Of a DNA stretch of 39,135 nt, positions 25,817-33,827 are shown one piece after another. The stretch comes from Bordetella parapertussis. GTDB lineage: Bacteria; Pseudomonadota; Gammaproteobacteria; Burkholderiales; Burkholderiaceae_E. Under the pieces are notes generated by a model that saw only the letters and a program-made list of their open reading frames with translations, had not been told where the DNA came from and did not search any database. Numbering within the stretch: the stretch's first letter is position 1; the number at the start of each line of letters is the position of its first letter. Location of the stretch: the NCBI GenBank assembly GCA_945883285.1, contig CAMCXH010000008.1:1-39135 (forward strand), in the 5' to 3' direction. The position numbers and the translations under genes were made by a program.

Positions 25817-28800
25817 CGTGCCAGCTCGGTGGCCCAGGCTGACTCGGCGGGCGCCCGCGGTTGACGCCATTGCGCGAGCAGCGCGTCGCGTTCGGTGCCG
25901 ACCGCGGTCGCACTGGTTTGGCGGACATGGCCATAGCCGCGAACCTTGTCGGGCAGCGAGGCGATCCGCACCGCAATCGCATGATTGGCCGATGACAGTT
26001 CGGGCAAGAGACGCTCGATGTCGGCGCGATAGCCGTCGAGGAGTTCACGGGCAAGGCGACGTTCATCGGACTTGCGAAACGGATCGAGCAGGCTGCCGCG
26101 CAGCGTGCGCAGCGGCGCCATCATGCGGAAAGCGGTCATCAGCCAGGGGCCGACCTCGCGCTTGATGAGCCGACCGGTCGCCGGATCGCGCCGCCCGAAA
26201 GGGCCGCCCGCCACATGAAAGCGCAGTTTGAAATCGCCTTCGAAGGTGCGCTGCAGGTCGGCCTTGAATTCGGGGCGTGCATAGAGGCGCGCGACTTCCC
26301 ACTCGTCCTTGTGCGCCATCAGCTTGAAGAGATTGCGGGCCACCGCGCGCGACAGCGAATCACCCAGACCGGCGGCGCGCTCGGCCTGCACGACCCGCTC
26401 GACGAAGTCGGCGTATCGGCGTGCATAGGCGGCATCCTGATAGTCGGTGAGGAAGGCGGTGCGATGCGCCAGACTCTGCTCAAGCGTGGCCGGCTTGCGC
26501 GGATCGAAACGCACCACCTGCACCGCCTGCGGGGTCGCGCCCACCGCGATCTTCTCCAGCGCGGCCAGATCGTGAGCCGCGCGCCGCCCCCACAGAAATG
26601 CACGACGATTGGAGTCGATCGCCACGCCGTTGAGCTCGATCGCCCGATCGAGCGCCGCCATCGACAGGGGCACCAGTCCGCGCTGCCAGGCCGCGCCCAG
26701 CAGGAACATGTTGGCGGTGATCGCATCGCCCATCAGCGCACCCGCCAGGCGCAGCGCCTCCAGACCCAGCCCGCGTTCGCCGAGCGCGCCGGTGAGCCGC
26801 GCAACCAGGGCATCGGCATCAGGGTTCCAGTCGGGATTGCGCGAAAACTCGGAGGTCGGGACCATGTCGGTGCAGATCACGCCACCGCTGCTGCCGGGGC
26901 GCAATTTGCCGACCGTCTCGTCGCCGGCCGAGACGATCAGGTCGCAACCGATCAGGGTGTCGCATTCGCCGGCGGCCACGCGGGTGGCATGCAGCAGCGC
27001 CGGATCGGGCGCGATCTTCACATGCGACAGGACTGCGCCGTATTTTTGCGCCAGGCCGGTCACATCGAGGTTGGAGCTGTAGTAGCCCTCCAGATGCGCC
27101 GCGACCGCCAGGGTCTGGCCGATGGTGACCACACCGGTGCCGCCGATGCCGGCCACCAGGATGCTGAAGGAGCGATCGATGCGCGAAATCGGCGGCTCGG
27201 GCAGCTTGGCGAAGGCCGACTGCGCGGCCTGATCGGCCTGCGCTCGCGGATCAATGACGGCCGCGGCCGCCGGCGCAACCGACTTGCGCAGGGTGCCGCC
27301 CTCGACCGTGACGAAGCTCGGGCAAAAGCCCTCGGTGCAGGAGAAGTCCTTGTTGCAGGAGGACTGATTGATCCTGCGCTTGCGACCGAGTTCGGTTTCG
27401 AGCGGCTCGATCGACATGCAGTTGGTGACCTTGCCGCAATCGCCGCAACCCTCGCAGACCGCGCTGTTGATGAAGGCGCGCCGGTCGGGGTCGGCCCACT
27501 TGCCGCGCTTGCGCAGCCGCCTGCGCTCGGTCGCACAGGGCTGGTCGTAAACGATCACCGACACATCAGGGTATTCGCGCAGCTCGCGCTGGACCGTATC
27601 GAGCTCGGAGCGATGGTGCACGCTCACCCCGGCCGGGAAGGTCGTGCCCTGCCACTTGCCGGGTTCGTCGCTCACCAGCGCGATCTTCTTCACCCCCTCG
27701 GCGGCCAGTTCGCCGATCGTGCCCGGGATGGTCAATTCGCCGTCGATTGCCTGGCCGCCGGTCATCGACACGAAGCCGTTATAGAGCAGCTTGTAGGTGA
27801 TCGGTGCATGCGCGGCCACTGCCTGCCTGACCGCCAGGAAACCTGAATGGAAATAGGTGCCGTCGCCCATGTTGGCAAAGACATGCTTCTCGGTGGTAAA
27901 CGGCTGCTGGCCGAGCCACATCGCGCCCTCGCCGCCCATGTGCGAGACCGTGGTAGTGGTGGTCGGATCGAGGAACATCGCCATGGTGTGGCAGCCGATG
28001 CCGGCCAGCGCACGGCTGCCGTCGGGCACCTTGGTGGAGCGGCCATGCGGACAACCGGAACAGAAGCTCGGCGCGCGAATAAGCGAGGGCGCGCCGGGCT
28101 GCGTACCCAACTGAGCACCGGCCACCGACTCGGGCTGGCCGATCGGGCAGCTTGCATCGTCACGTCGCAGGCAAGCGACCAGCGCACGCGCCACCATCGC
28201 CGGCGTGATCTCGCCGGCATTCGGAAAGACCGCTTCGCCGCGCTCGGCGGCAAACTGTGGGCCGCCGGCATGCTTGCCGATGATCGCCGGCGCGTCGGCC
28301 ATCCGGTAGAGCACCGAGCGCAACTGGTCTTCGAGCAGCGGACGCTTTTCCTCGACCACCAGCACCTGCGACAGGCCGGCGGCAAACTCGCGCGCGATGC
28401 CCGGCTCGAGCGGCCAGACCATGCCGACCTTCAGGGTGCGGATGCCGAGCTGATCGAGGCGCGATGCATCGAGCCCGAGTGCCACGAAGGCCTGCTGCAG
28501 GTCCTGCCAGGCCTTGCCGGCGGCCACCACACCGATCCGGGCGCCCTGCCCGGCGCCGCCGATGCGATTGAGCCGATTGGCCCGTGCATAGGCCACCGCG
28601 CGGTGCAGTTTGTGGTGATAGAGCCGGTCTTCCTGAGGCAGCGCCGCGTCATAGGACCGGGTATGCACACCGCCGTCGGGCAGCGCCATCTCGGGCGGCT
28701 CGATGATTCTCGGCGAATCGGGCGAGACATGCACCGAGCCGCCGCCTTCGACCACGTCGGTCACCACTTTCATGCCCGACCAGCAGCCGGAATACCGGCT

Positions 28801-29385
28801 CATCGCAATGCCATGCAGACCGAAGTCGAGGAGTTCCTGCGCATTGCTCGGATAGAGCAGCGGAATGCCGGCCGCCACGAAGTTCAGGTCGGAAAAATTG
28901 GCGACGGTTGAGGACTTGGCGCCATGGTCGTCACCGGCAATCGCGAGCACGCCGCCGTGGGGCGACGTGCCGGCCAGATTGGCATGCCGAAACGGATCGC
29001 CCGAGCGGTCGACGCCCGGCCCTTTGCCGTACCAGATGCCGAAGACGCCATCGACCTTGGCCCCCGGAAACACGCCGACGTATTGCGCACCCCAGATCGC
29101 AGTCGCGGCAAGGTCTTCGTTGACCGCCGGACGGAACACCACATTGTGCGCATCGAGCTGCGCCTGCGCGCCCCAGAGCTCGAGGTCGTAGCGGCCCATC
29201 GGCGAGCCGCGATAGCCCGAAATATAGCCGCCGGTATTGAGACCTGCCGCCGCATCACGCAGACGCTGCTGAATCGGCAATCGCACCAGGGCCTGAATGC
29301 CGGTCATGTAGAGCCAGCCTTCGGTCGCGAGGTAGCGATCGTTCAGGCTGGAGATCAGGCGCAGGCCTTCTGTGGGCGCGTTCAT
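25813..29385 (-). CDS. Indolepyruvate ferredoxin oxidoreductase, fused alpha/beta/gamma type
   Basis: A 1190-residue fused 2-oxoacid:ferredoxin oxidoreductase that oxidatively decarboxylates aryl pyruvates such as indolepyruvate to acyl-CoA. The N-terminal region (about 15-400) is the pyruvate-oxidoreductase alpha part (GYISGYRGSPMGRYD...). The thiamine-diphosphate domain has CSGCPHG and GDGTYFHSG (near 508). Iron-sulphur cysteines lie near 640-695 (CEGCGDCGKVTNC, CNKDFSCTEGFCPSF). The gamma domain starts IAGIGGTGVVTIGQ near 745. The last 250 residues fit the extra C-terminal domain of proteobacterial fusions. AGGAGA precedes the ATG at 29385. An FNR-like box lies upstream. hutD overlaps its stop. 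Confidence 0.92.
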   Translation of the reverse strand: MNAPTEGLRLISSLNDRYLATEGWLYMTGIQALVRLPIQQRLRDAAAGLNTGGYISGYRGSPMGRYDLELWGAQAQLDAHNVVFRPAVNEDLAATAIWGAQYVGVFPGAKVDGVFGIWYGKGPGVDRSGDPFRHANLAGTSPHGGVLAIAGDDHGAKSSTVANFSDLNFVAAGIPLLYPSNAQELLDFGLHGIAMSRYSGCWSGMKVVTDVVEGGGSVHVSPDSPRIIEPPEMALPDGGVHTRSYDAALPQEDRLYHHKLHRAVAYARANRLNRIGGAGQGARIGVVAAGKAWQDLQQAFVALGLDASRLDQLGIRTLKVGMVWPLEPGIAREFAAGLSQVLVVEEKRPLLEDQLRSVLYRMADAPAIIGKHAGGPQFAAERGEAVFPNAGEITPAMVARALVACLRRDDASCPIGQPESVAGAQLGTQPGAPSLIRAPSFCSGCPHGRSTKVPDGSRALAGIGCHTMAMFLDPTTTTTVSHMGGEGAMWLGQQPFTTEKHVFANMGDGTYFHSGFLAVRQAVAAHAPITYKLLYNGFVSMTGGQAIDGELTIPGTIGELAAEGVKKIALVSDEPGKWQGTTFPAGVSVHHRSELDTVQRELREYPDVSVIVYDQPCATERRRLRKRGKWADPDRRAFINSAVCEGCGDCGKVTNCMSIEPLETELGRKRRINQSSCNKDFSCTEGFCPSFVTVEGGTLRKSVAPAAAAVIDPRAQADQAAQSAFAKLPEPPISRIDRSFSILVAGIGGTGVVTIGQTLAVAAHLEGYYSSNLDVTGLAQKYGAVLSHVKIAPDPALLHATRVAAGECDTLIGCDLIVSAGDETVGKLRPGSSGGVICTDMVPTSEFSRNPDWNPDADALVARLTGALGERGLGLEALRLAGALMGDAITANMFLLGAAWQRGLVPLSMAALDRAIELNGVAIDSNRRAFLWGRRAAHDLAALEKIAVGATPQAVQVVRFDPRKPATLEQSLAHRTAFLTDYQDAAYARRYADFVERVVQAERAAGLGDSLSRAVARNLFKLMAHKDEWEVARLYARPEFKADLQRTFEGDFKLRFHVAGGPFGRRDPATGRLIKREVGPWLMTAFRMMAPLRTLRGSLLDPFRKSDERRLARELLDGYRADIERLLPELSSANHAIAVRIASLPDKVRGYGHVRQTSATAVGTERDALLAQWRQPRAPAESAWATELAR

Positions 29386-29506
29386 CGGGCAATCTCCTGC
29401 AGCAGACCCGCAGCGGGTGAACGGTCTGCCGGATGGTTGAAGTGTCGATCAGGCAAGCGACGGATCGATCGCATGATCTTACCCCGCAGCCCGAATCGAG
29501 CTGTGT

Positions 29507-29520
29507 TTGATCGGGGTCAA
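29507..29520. promoter_or_regulatory. FNR/ANR-like box in the divergent ior / cytochrome c region
   Basis: TTGATCGGGGTCAA matches the FNR consensus TTGAT-N4-ATCAA at nine of ten defined bases. It lies 122-135 bp upstream of the oxidoreductase start and about 87-100 bp upstream of the cytochrome c start. On the minus strand a weak -10 (TAAGAT, 29481-29476) would put the box near -42 to -45, the class II activation position. The 221-bp gap holds no gene. Confidence 0.45.
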
Positions 29521-29571
29521 TACGCAGGATCGTCGCCACGGCAGACTCAACTGGGCTTGCACGATCGTCCG

Positions 29572-29600
29572 ACCTCAGACCAACCTCAGACCAACCTGAC
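29572..29600 (+). repeat. 11-bp direct repeats just upstream of the cytochrome c start
   Basis: ACCTCAGACCA occurs twice in tandem (29572-29582, 29583-29593), followed by a partial ACCTGAC. The period equals about one helical turn. It occupies the place of a ribosome-binding site before the ATG at 29607, and no Shine-Dalgarno sequence is seen there. Confidence 0.6.
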
Positions 29601-29606
29601 ACCGCC

Positions 29607-30128
29607 ATGACCGACCTGTTGATCACCGCGCCCGCCTCCTCGTCCTTAACCGCTCGCGCGCTCGCCGGCGGGGGCTGCGGCGGGGGCTACCGAGCGCCGG
29701 TGGTCGCACTGGCCATGGTTTCGGCAGTGCTTGCGACGAGCCTGCCGTGCAACGCATCGGCGCAGACCGTCACCGGCGCCGAACTCGGTCGCCATGAGTA
29801 CGAAACGAATTGTGCGATCTGCCATGGCATCGACGCTCGCGGCGGAGGCCCGATGCGGCCCTTTCTGGCGCGCGTGCCAGCCGATCTGACCAGCCTGGCG
29901 CGCCGCAACGGCGGCGTGTTTCCGAAGGACGCGGTCGCCGAACTCATCGACGGACGCGCCACTGTCGAGCCGGGGCCGCACGGCACGCGCGAGATGCCGA
30001 TCTGGGGCAAGGTCTATCGCGAGCAGTCGGACCACCAGATGCGCGGCATGCCGTTTCCAAGCGAATGGACCGTGCGCGGGCGCATCCTGGCGCTGACCGA
30101 CTACCTGTCGACGCTTCAGCAGCGCTGA
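29607..30128 (+). CDS. Exported c-type cytochrome (class I)
   Basis: A 173-residue protein with an N-terminal signal segment (VALAMVSAVLATSLPCNASAQ, about residues 33-53) and one haem c site CAICH (near 69-73). A methionine in TREMPIWG is the likely sixth ligand. It is therefore a small periplasmic electron carrier of the cytochrome c family. The 30 residues before the hydrophobic core are unusually long for a signal peptide, so translation may start later, for instance at a methionine within the signal core. No ribosome-binding site is visible before 29607. It diverges from the oxidoreductase and is followed after 73 bp by an SDR gene. Its redox partner is unknown. Confidence 0.8.
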   Translation: MTDLLITAPASSSLTARALAGGGCGGGYRAPVVALAMVSAVLATSLPCNASAQTVTGAELGRHEYETNCAICHGIDARGGGPMRPFLARVPADLTSLARRNGGVFPKDAVAELIDGRATVEPGPHGTREMPIWGKVYREQSDHQMRGMPFPSEWTVRGRILALTDYLSTLQQR

Positions 30129-30201
30129 GCCGATCGGCTAAGCTGCGCAGATTCACACTGAGCCGCGCCACCGCAGGCGCGGCCCCTGCGCAGGAGACAA
30201 C

Positions 30202-31017
30202 ATGAAACTGAGCGATCAGCGAATCGTGATTACCGGTGCTGCCAGCGGCATCGGCGAGGCCCTGGCGCTGCGCTTTGCAGCAGAGCGCCCGCGCGCCCTG
30301 GTGCTGGCCGATCTGCCGGCGCAGACTGGCGCGCTCGATGCGCTGGCGGCTCGCCTGAGCAAGGGCGAGGGCAACAGGCCGGCGGTGCCCTGCATGGCTT
30401 TTGCCTGTGATGTCGGCGACGAGGCGCAGGTGCAGGCGCTGGTGGCGGCCACCGAGGAGCGCTTCGGGCCGATCGACGTGTTCTGCTCGAACGCCGGGCT
30501 GATCCGCGACGGCGACGAGTTTTCGCCGGATGCGCACTGGACCCTCAACTGGCAGGTCCATGTGATGGCGCATGTCTATGCAGCCCGCGCGGTGGTGCCC
30601 GGCATGAAGGCGCGCGGTGCAGGCTATCTGCTCAATACCGCCTCGGCGGCCGGTCTGCTGACCTCGCTGCCGTCGGCTACCTATGCGGTGAGCAAGCATG
30701 CCGCGGTTGCGCTGGCCGAGTATCTGTCGATCAGACACGGCGACGACGGCATCCGGGTCTCGGTGCTGTGCCCGCAAGCGGTCGACACGCCGATGATCGC
30801 GGGTCGCACCGGGTCGGCTGCAGCGGCCAACGACGGCGTCATCTCAGCGCTGGCGCTGGCCGACTGCGTGGTCGAGGGCATGGATGCCGAGACCTTCCTG
30901 ATCCTGCCGCATCCGCAGGTGCTGAGCTATGTCGAGCGCAAAGCCAAGGACTATGACCGCTGGCTGGGCGGCATGCGGCGTTTTGCGTCGCGCCTGAGCG
31001 GCAAGGTCAAGGACTGA
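30202..31017 (+). CDS. Short-chain dehydrogenase/reductase (SDR)
   Basis: A classical SDR of 271 residues with the cofactor motif TGAASGIG (11-18), NAG (97-99) and the catalytic Ser148, Tyr161, Lys165. The C-terminus contains VLCPQAVDTPMI and a long tail ending in a Lys/Arg-rich segment (KAKDYDRWLGGMRRFASRL) seen in SDRs of lipid or acyl-CoA context. The substrate cannot be assigned. CAGGAGA precedes the ATG at 30202. It follows the cytochrome gene on the same strand and converges on tatC, with a tandem repeat between. Confidence 0.9.
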   Translation: MKLSDQRIVITGAASGIGEALALRFAAERPRALVLADLPAQTGALDALAARLSKGEGNRPAVPCMAFACDVGDEAQVQALVAATEERFGPIDVFCSNAGLIRDGDEFSPDAHWTLNWQVHVMAHVYAARAVVPGMKARGAGYLLNTASAAGLLTSLPSATYAVSKHAAVALAEYLSIRHGDDGIRVSVLCPQAVDTPMIAGRTGSAAAANDGVISALALADCVVEGMDAETFLILPHPQVLSYVERKAKDYDRWLGGMRRFASRLSGKVKD

Positions 31018-31045
31018 TCAAGGGCCACCGGGCGAAGGCCACTGG

Positions 31046-31089
31046 GTTCGGCGGCTCAGTTCGGCGGCTCAGTTCGGCGGCTCAGTTCG
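31046..31089. repeat. 13-bp tandem repeat between the SDR gene and tatC
   Basis: GTTCGGCGGCTCA occurs three times perfectly (31046-31058, 31059-31071, 31072-31084) followed by GTTCG. It fills most of the 79-bp gap between the convergent SDR and tatC stop codons, where copy number could vary harmlessly. It does not form a clear terminator. Confidence 0.85.
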
Positions 31090-31096
31090 ACATCTC

Positions 31097-31927
31097 TCAG
31101 GATGACGAGCCGGAGGACGAGTCGCCCGCGCCGGCCGCTGCAGCCTGGTCTTTATCTGCCGGCGCCTTGCTGCGGGCGGTGATGAAACCCGACATCCAGA
31201 TGCCGAGCTCGTAGAGCAGGATGAGCGGGATCGCCAGCATGAACTGCGACAGCACATCGGGCGGCGTGAGAACCGCCGCCACCACAAACGCACCGACAAT
31301 CACATAGCGGCGCGCTTCGCGCAGTTGCGTGGTGGTCACCATGCCGAGCTTGACCAGCAGCATCTCGACCACCGGCACCTCAAAGGTCAGCCCGAAGCCG
31401 AAGAAGATCGACAGGGTGAAATCCCAGTATTTCTGCAGATCCTGGAGGGTCTCGGCGCCGGTTTGCGCCGAAAAGGAAATGAAGAACTTGTAGGCCGCCG
31501 GCAGCACGAAGAGGTAGGCGAAGGCGATGCCCAGCAGCATGAAGAACACGCTCGAGACAATCAGGGGCAGCACAAAGCGCTTTTCGTGTTCGTAGAGGCC
31601 GGGTGCCACAAAAGCCCAGGCCTGATAGAGCACCCAGGGCATCGACATCAGAAATGCGGTGAGGAAGGCGACTTTGGTGAGGGTGAAAAACGCCCCGGCC
31701 TGATCGGTGAAGATCGGTTTGCTGCCGGCCGGCAGCGCCTCATAGAGCGGCAGCGACAGGAACTTCATGATGTCGCCGCTGAAGTAGAAGCACACCCCGA
31801 ACAGGATCAGCACGACGATCAGGCTGCGGATCAACCGATCGCGCAGCTCGACCAGGTGCGAGACGAAATTTTCGTCCTGGGCGGCGTCAACCACAGGCTT
31901 CTTGCGCGAAAAAGGGTTCAGTGCCAA
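31097..31927 (-). CDS. tatC: Sec-independent translocase protein TatC
   Basis: A 276-residue polytopic membrane protein that binds twin-arginine signal peptides and, with TatA and TatB, exports folded proteins. The N-terminal FVSHLVELRDRLIRSL signature and six hydrophobic helices are visible, with the conserved YQAWAFVAPGLYEHEKR periplasmic/cytoplasmic loop, FGFGLTFEVPVVEMLL and LTPPDVLSQFMLAIPLILLYELGIW. The C-terminal tail is a Lys/Ala/Gly/Ser-rich stretch. It follows tatB by nine bases. A likely substrate in this window is the Rieske protein. Confidence 0.96.
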   Translation of the reverse strand: MALNPFSRKKPVVDAAQDENFVSHLVELRDRLIRSLIVVLILFGVCFYFSGDIMKFLSLPLYEALPAGSKPIFTDQAGAFFTLTKVAFLTAFLMSMPWVLYQAWAFVAPGLYEHEKRFVLPLIVSSVFFMLLGIAFAYLFVLPAAYKFFISFSAQTGAETLQDLQKYWDFTLSIFFGFGLTFEVPVVEMLLVKLGMVTTTQLREARRYVIVGAFVVAAVLTPPDVLSQFMLAIPLILLYELGIWMSGFITARSKAPADKDQAAAAGAGDSSSGSSS

Positions 31928-31936
31928 GACGTCGGC

Positions 31937-32362
31937 CTAGCGGTGGAAGGGGCGGCGCGGCCGCTTGATGCCGAGCTCTTTTTCACGCTCGATGCGCCGA
32001 TCCTTGATCTTTTCGCGCTGACGGCGCGTCTTGTAGATCGCGTCCCAGTCGGTCGGCGGCGGCGTGGGTTCGGACTGGAGCGATTGCTGGACCTCATTGA
32101 ACTGGGACTGCGCCTCGGCCACACCCGATTCGACCGAAGTCTTGAGGTCGCGGGCGGCATCAGTGACCTGAGTCTGCAGATTGCGCAACTCGGTCAGCTC
32201 CATCTGGCGATTGATGTCGGACTTCACATCGTCGACATAACGCCGCAGTTTGCCCATCCAGTGACCCGCCTGGCGTGCGACCTTGGGCAGACGCTCGGGG
32301 CCCAGCACAACCAGTGCCACGACCGCCAGGACCGCCATCTCGGAAAGACCGATATCGAACAT
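31937..32362 (-). CDS. tatB: Sec-independent translocase protein TatB
   Basis: A 141-residue protein with one N-terminal membrane helix (MFDIGLSEMAVLAVVALVVLGPERLP), the glutamate in the helix and the hinge GPERLP typical of TatB. An amphipathic helix (KVARQAGHWMGKLRRYVDDVKSDI) and a long charged tail follow. TatB forms the receptor complex with TatC. The gap to tatA is 138 bp and contains two strong hairpins with a U-tract, so tatB may depend on read-through or on its own promoter. tatC starts nine bases after the tatB stop. Confidence 0.95.
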   Translation of the reverse strand: MFDIGLSEMAVLAVVALVVLGPERLPKVARQAGHWMGKLRRYVDDVKSDINRQMELTELRNLQTQVTDAARDLKTSVESGVAEAQSQFNEVQQSLQSEPTPPPTDWDAIYKTRRQREKIKDRRIEREKELGIKRPRRPFHR

Positions 32363-32420
32363 GCTCGGGTGTCAGGAAAAAGGCGAACGAGTAAAGCAAA
32401 CCGCAAAACAGCAGACCGAT

Positions 32421-32480
32421 AAAACACAAAAGCGGCCCGAAGCCGCTTGCTCGACGGGTCTGGCCGCAGGCCGACCCGTC
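32421..32480 (-). terminator. Tandem hairpins with U-tract between tatA and tatB
   Basis: On the minus strand a first hairpin pairs GACGGGTC with GACCCGTC (32480-32453) and contains an inner GGCC/GGCC stem closing on a three-base loop. A second follows directly, AAGCGGC-TTCGG-GCCGCTT (32448-32430), and then TTTGTGTTTT. This is a strong intrinsic terminator beginning about 20 bases after the tatA stop. Confidence 0.8.
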
Positions 32481-32500
32481 AGGGTCTAGCCCGCAATGAA

Positions 32501-32707
32501 TCAGGACTTGGGACGGGCGTCGACGTCGATGGTTTTTGAGGCACTCGCGTCGGCGGTGGCCGACTCGGCGCCGTCTTTCACGCCTTCCTTGAACCCTTTA
32601 ACCGCGCCACCCAGGTCGGACCCGATGTTGCGAAGCTTCTTGGTGCCGAAAACCAGCATGATGATGACCAGCACGATCAGCCAGTGCCAGATGCTCAATG
32701 AACCCAT
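32501..32707 (-). CDS. tatA: Sec-independent translocase protein TatA
   Basis: A 68-residue protein with an N-terminal membrane helix ([17 protein letters not shown]), the hinge FGTKKL and an amphipathic helix ([18 protein letters not shown]), followed by a short acidic/polar tail. TatA oligomerises to form the translocation passage. A good AAGGAG precedes the ATG at 32707. It lies 15 bp after the HIT gene, so it belongs to the end of the his operon transcript, and a terminator follows it. Confidence 0.96.
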   Translation of the reverse strand: MGSLSIWHWLIVLVIIMLVFGTKKLRNIGSDLGGAVKGFKEGVKDGAESATADASASKTIDVDARPKS

Positions 32708-32722
32708 GGTGACACTCCTTGG

Positions 32723-33076
32723 TCAGGCGCCCTTGATGCCCAGGTTGAGGGGGTCGGGACCGCCCAGAACATGCAGATGAAGATGATACACCTCCTGCCG
32801 ACCGACCCTTCCGGTGTTGATGACCGTGCGAAAACCGTCGTCCAGACCCTGCTGGCGGGCGAGTTCGCCGGCCATGCCGAGGATCTTGCCGAGCACCGCC
32901 TGATGACCCATGTCGGCATCGTAGAGGTTTTCGACATGGACCTTGGGGATGATCAGGAAATGGACCGGCGTGGCAGGGTTGATGTCGTGAAACGCGAGGA
33001 TATCGTCGTCCTCATACACCTTGCGGCTCGGAATTTCGCCGCGAACAATCCGGCAGAAAATGCAGTCGTGTTTCAC
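32723..33076 (-). CDS. HIT family nucleotide-binding protein (HinT-like)
   Basis: A 117-residue histidine-triad protein. The N-terminal CIFCRIVRGEIPS has the two cysteines seen in zinc-binding members. FHDINPATPVHFLIIPKVH leads to the active-site triad HLHLHVLGG (His-x-His-x-His). HinT-like enzymes hydrolyse nucleoside phosphoramidates such as AMP-lysine. The start codon is GTG at 33076, preceded by AGGAA. It sits between hisE and tatA with gaps of 12 and 15 bp, consistent with one transcript. Confidence 0.93.
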   Translation of the reverse strand: MKHDCIFCRIVRGEIPSRKVYEDDDILAFHDINPATPVHFLIIPKVHVENLYDADMGHQAVLGKILGMAGELARQQGLDDGFRTVINTGRVGRQEVYHLHLHVLGGPDPLNLGIKGA

Positions 33077-33088
33077 TCGGGTTCCTCG

Positions 33089-33421
33089 TCAGTCGGGGCT
33101 GCGCCGCGCTTTTTCGTCGATGCCCGACAGCCCTTCGCGGCGGGCCAGCTCGGCGAGCACATCAGTCGGCGACAGATTGTAATGGGCCAGCATCACCAGA
33201 GTATGAAACCAGAGGTCGGCGGTCTCGGCGACGATCTTTTGCCGATCGCCATCCTTGGCCGCCATGACAGTTTCGGTCGCTTCCTCGCCGATCTTCTTGA
33301 GGATGGCGTCTTCGCCCTTGTGCAGCAGCCGGGCAACATAGGAGCGCTCCGGGTCGGTGCCCCGGCGCGCCTCGATGGTGGCCGCAAGGCGCGCCAGCAG
33401 ATCGTCAGGAATGGCTGCCAT
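33089..33421 (-). CDS. hisE: Phosphoribosyl-ATP pyrophosphatase
   Basis: A 110-residue all-helical enzyme that hydrolyses phosphoribosyl-ATP to phosphoribosyl-AMP, the second step of histidine synthesis. The MazG-like motif [15 protein letters not shown]...[13 protein letters not shown] carries the acidic metal ligands. The start is taken as the ATG at 33421 ([12 protein letters not shown]), which overlaps the hisI end by 17 bases; an in-frame start at 33442 would add seven residues. In many bacteria hisI and hisE are fused; here they are separate, as in other betaproteobacteria. Confidence 0.94.
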   Translation of the reverse strand: MAAIPDDLLARLAATIEARRGTDPERSYVARLLHKGEDAILKKIGEEATETVMAAKDGDRQKIVAETADLWFHTLVMLAHYNLSPTDVLAELARREGLSGIDEKARRSPD

Positions 33422-33827
33422 GACCGTCACCTTTCGGGGCATAGACCAGCGCCGGGTCGCGCACCACCGGATCGGTCACCACCCATTGCCCGCCTTCGAG
33501 GCGACTGTAGAAACACGAGTGCCGCCCGGTATGACAGGCCACGCCGCCGGTCTGGGTGACCATGAGCAGGATGGCATCGCCGTCGCAGTCGAGGCGGATC
33601 TCGGCGACCGCCTGGGTGTGGCCCGATTCCTCGCCCTTGCGCCACAGGCGCTGGCGCGATCGCGACCAGTAGGTGGCCTGTCCGGTAAGCACGGTCTGCG
33701 CGAGCGCCTCGCGGTTCATCCAGGCGACCATCAGAATGTCGCCGGTGCCGCTTTCCTGGGCAATCGCCGCAACCAGTCCGTTGGCATCGAAATGCACCGC
33801 ATCCAGCCAGTCGGCAGGGGGGCTCAT
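33405..33827 (-). CDS. hisI: Phosphoribosyl-AMP cyclohydrolase
   Basis: A 140-residue zinc enzyme that opens the adenine ring of phosphoribosyl-AMP, the third step of histidine synthesis. The conserved parts are [13 protein letters not shown], the [17 protein letters not shown] block, DCDGDAILL and the cysteine motif [11 protein letters not shown]. The length fits the monofunctional enzyme. Its ATG overlaps the hisF stop by four bases (ATGA at 33824-33827), and its own end overlaps hisE. Confidence 0.95.
   Translation of the reverse strand: MSPPADWLDAVHFDANGLVAAIAQESGTGDILMVAWMNREALAQTVLTGQATYWSRSRQRLWRKGEESGHTQAVAEIRLDCDGDAILLMVTQTGGVACHTGRHSCFYSRLEGGQWVVTDPVVRDPALVYAPKGDGHGSHS

Noticed and set aside
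25849-28911. Long plus-strand open frames opposite the indolepyruvate oxidoreductase (26215-27846 and 27847-28911)
   Set aside because: They have antisense-type composition and no recognisable motif, and the minus strand is plainly coding throughout.
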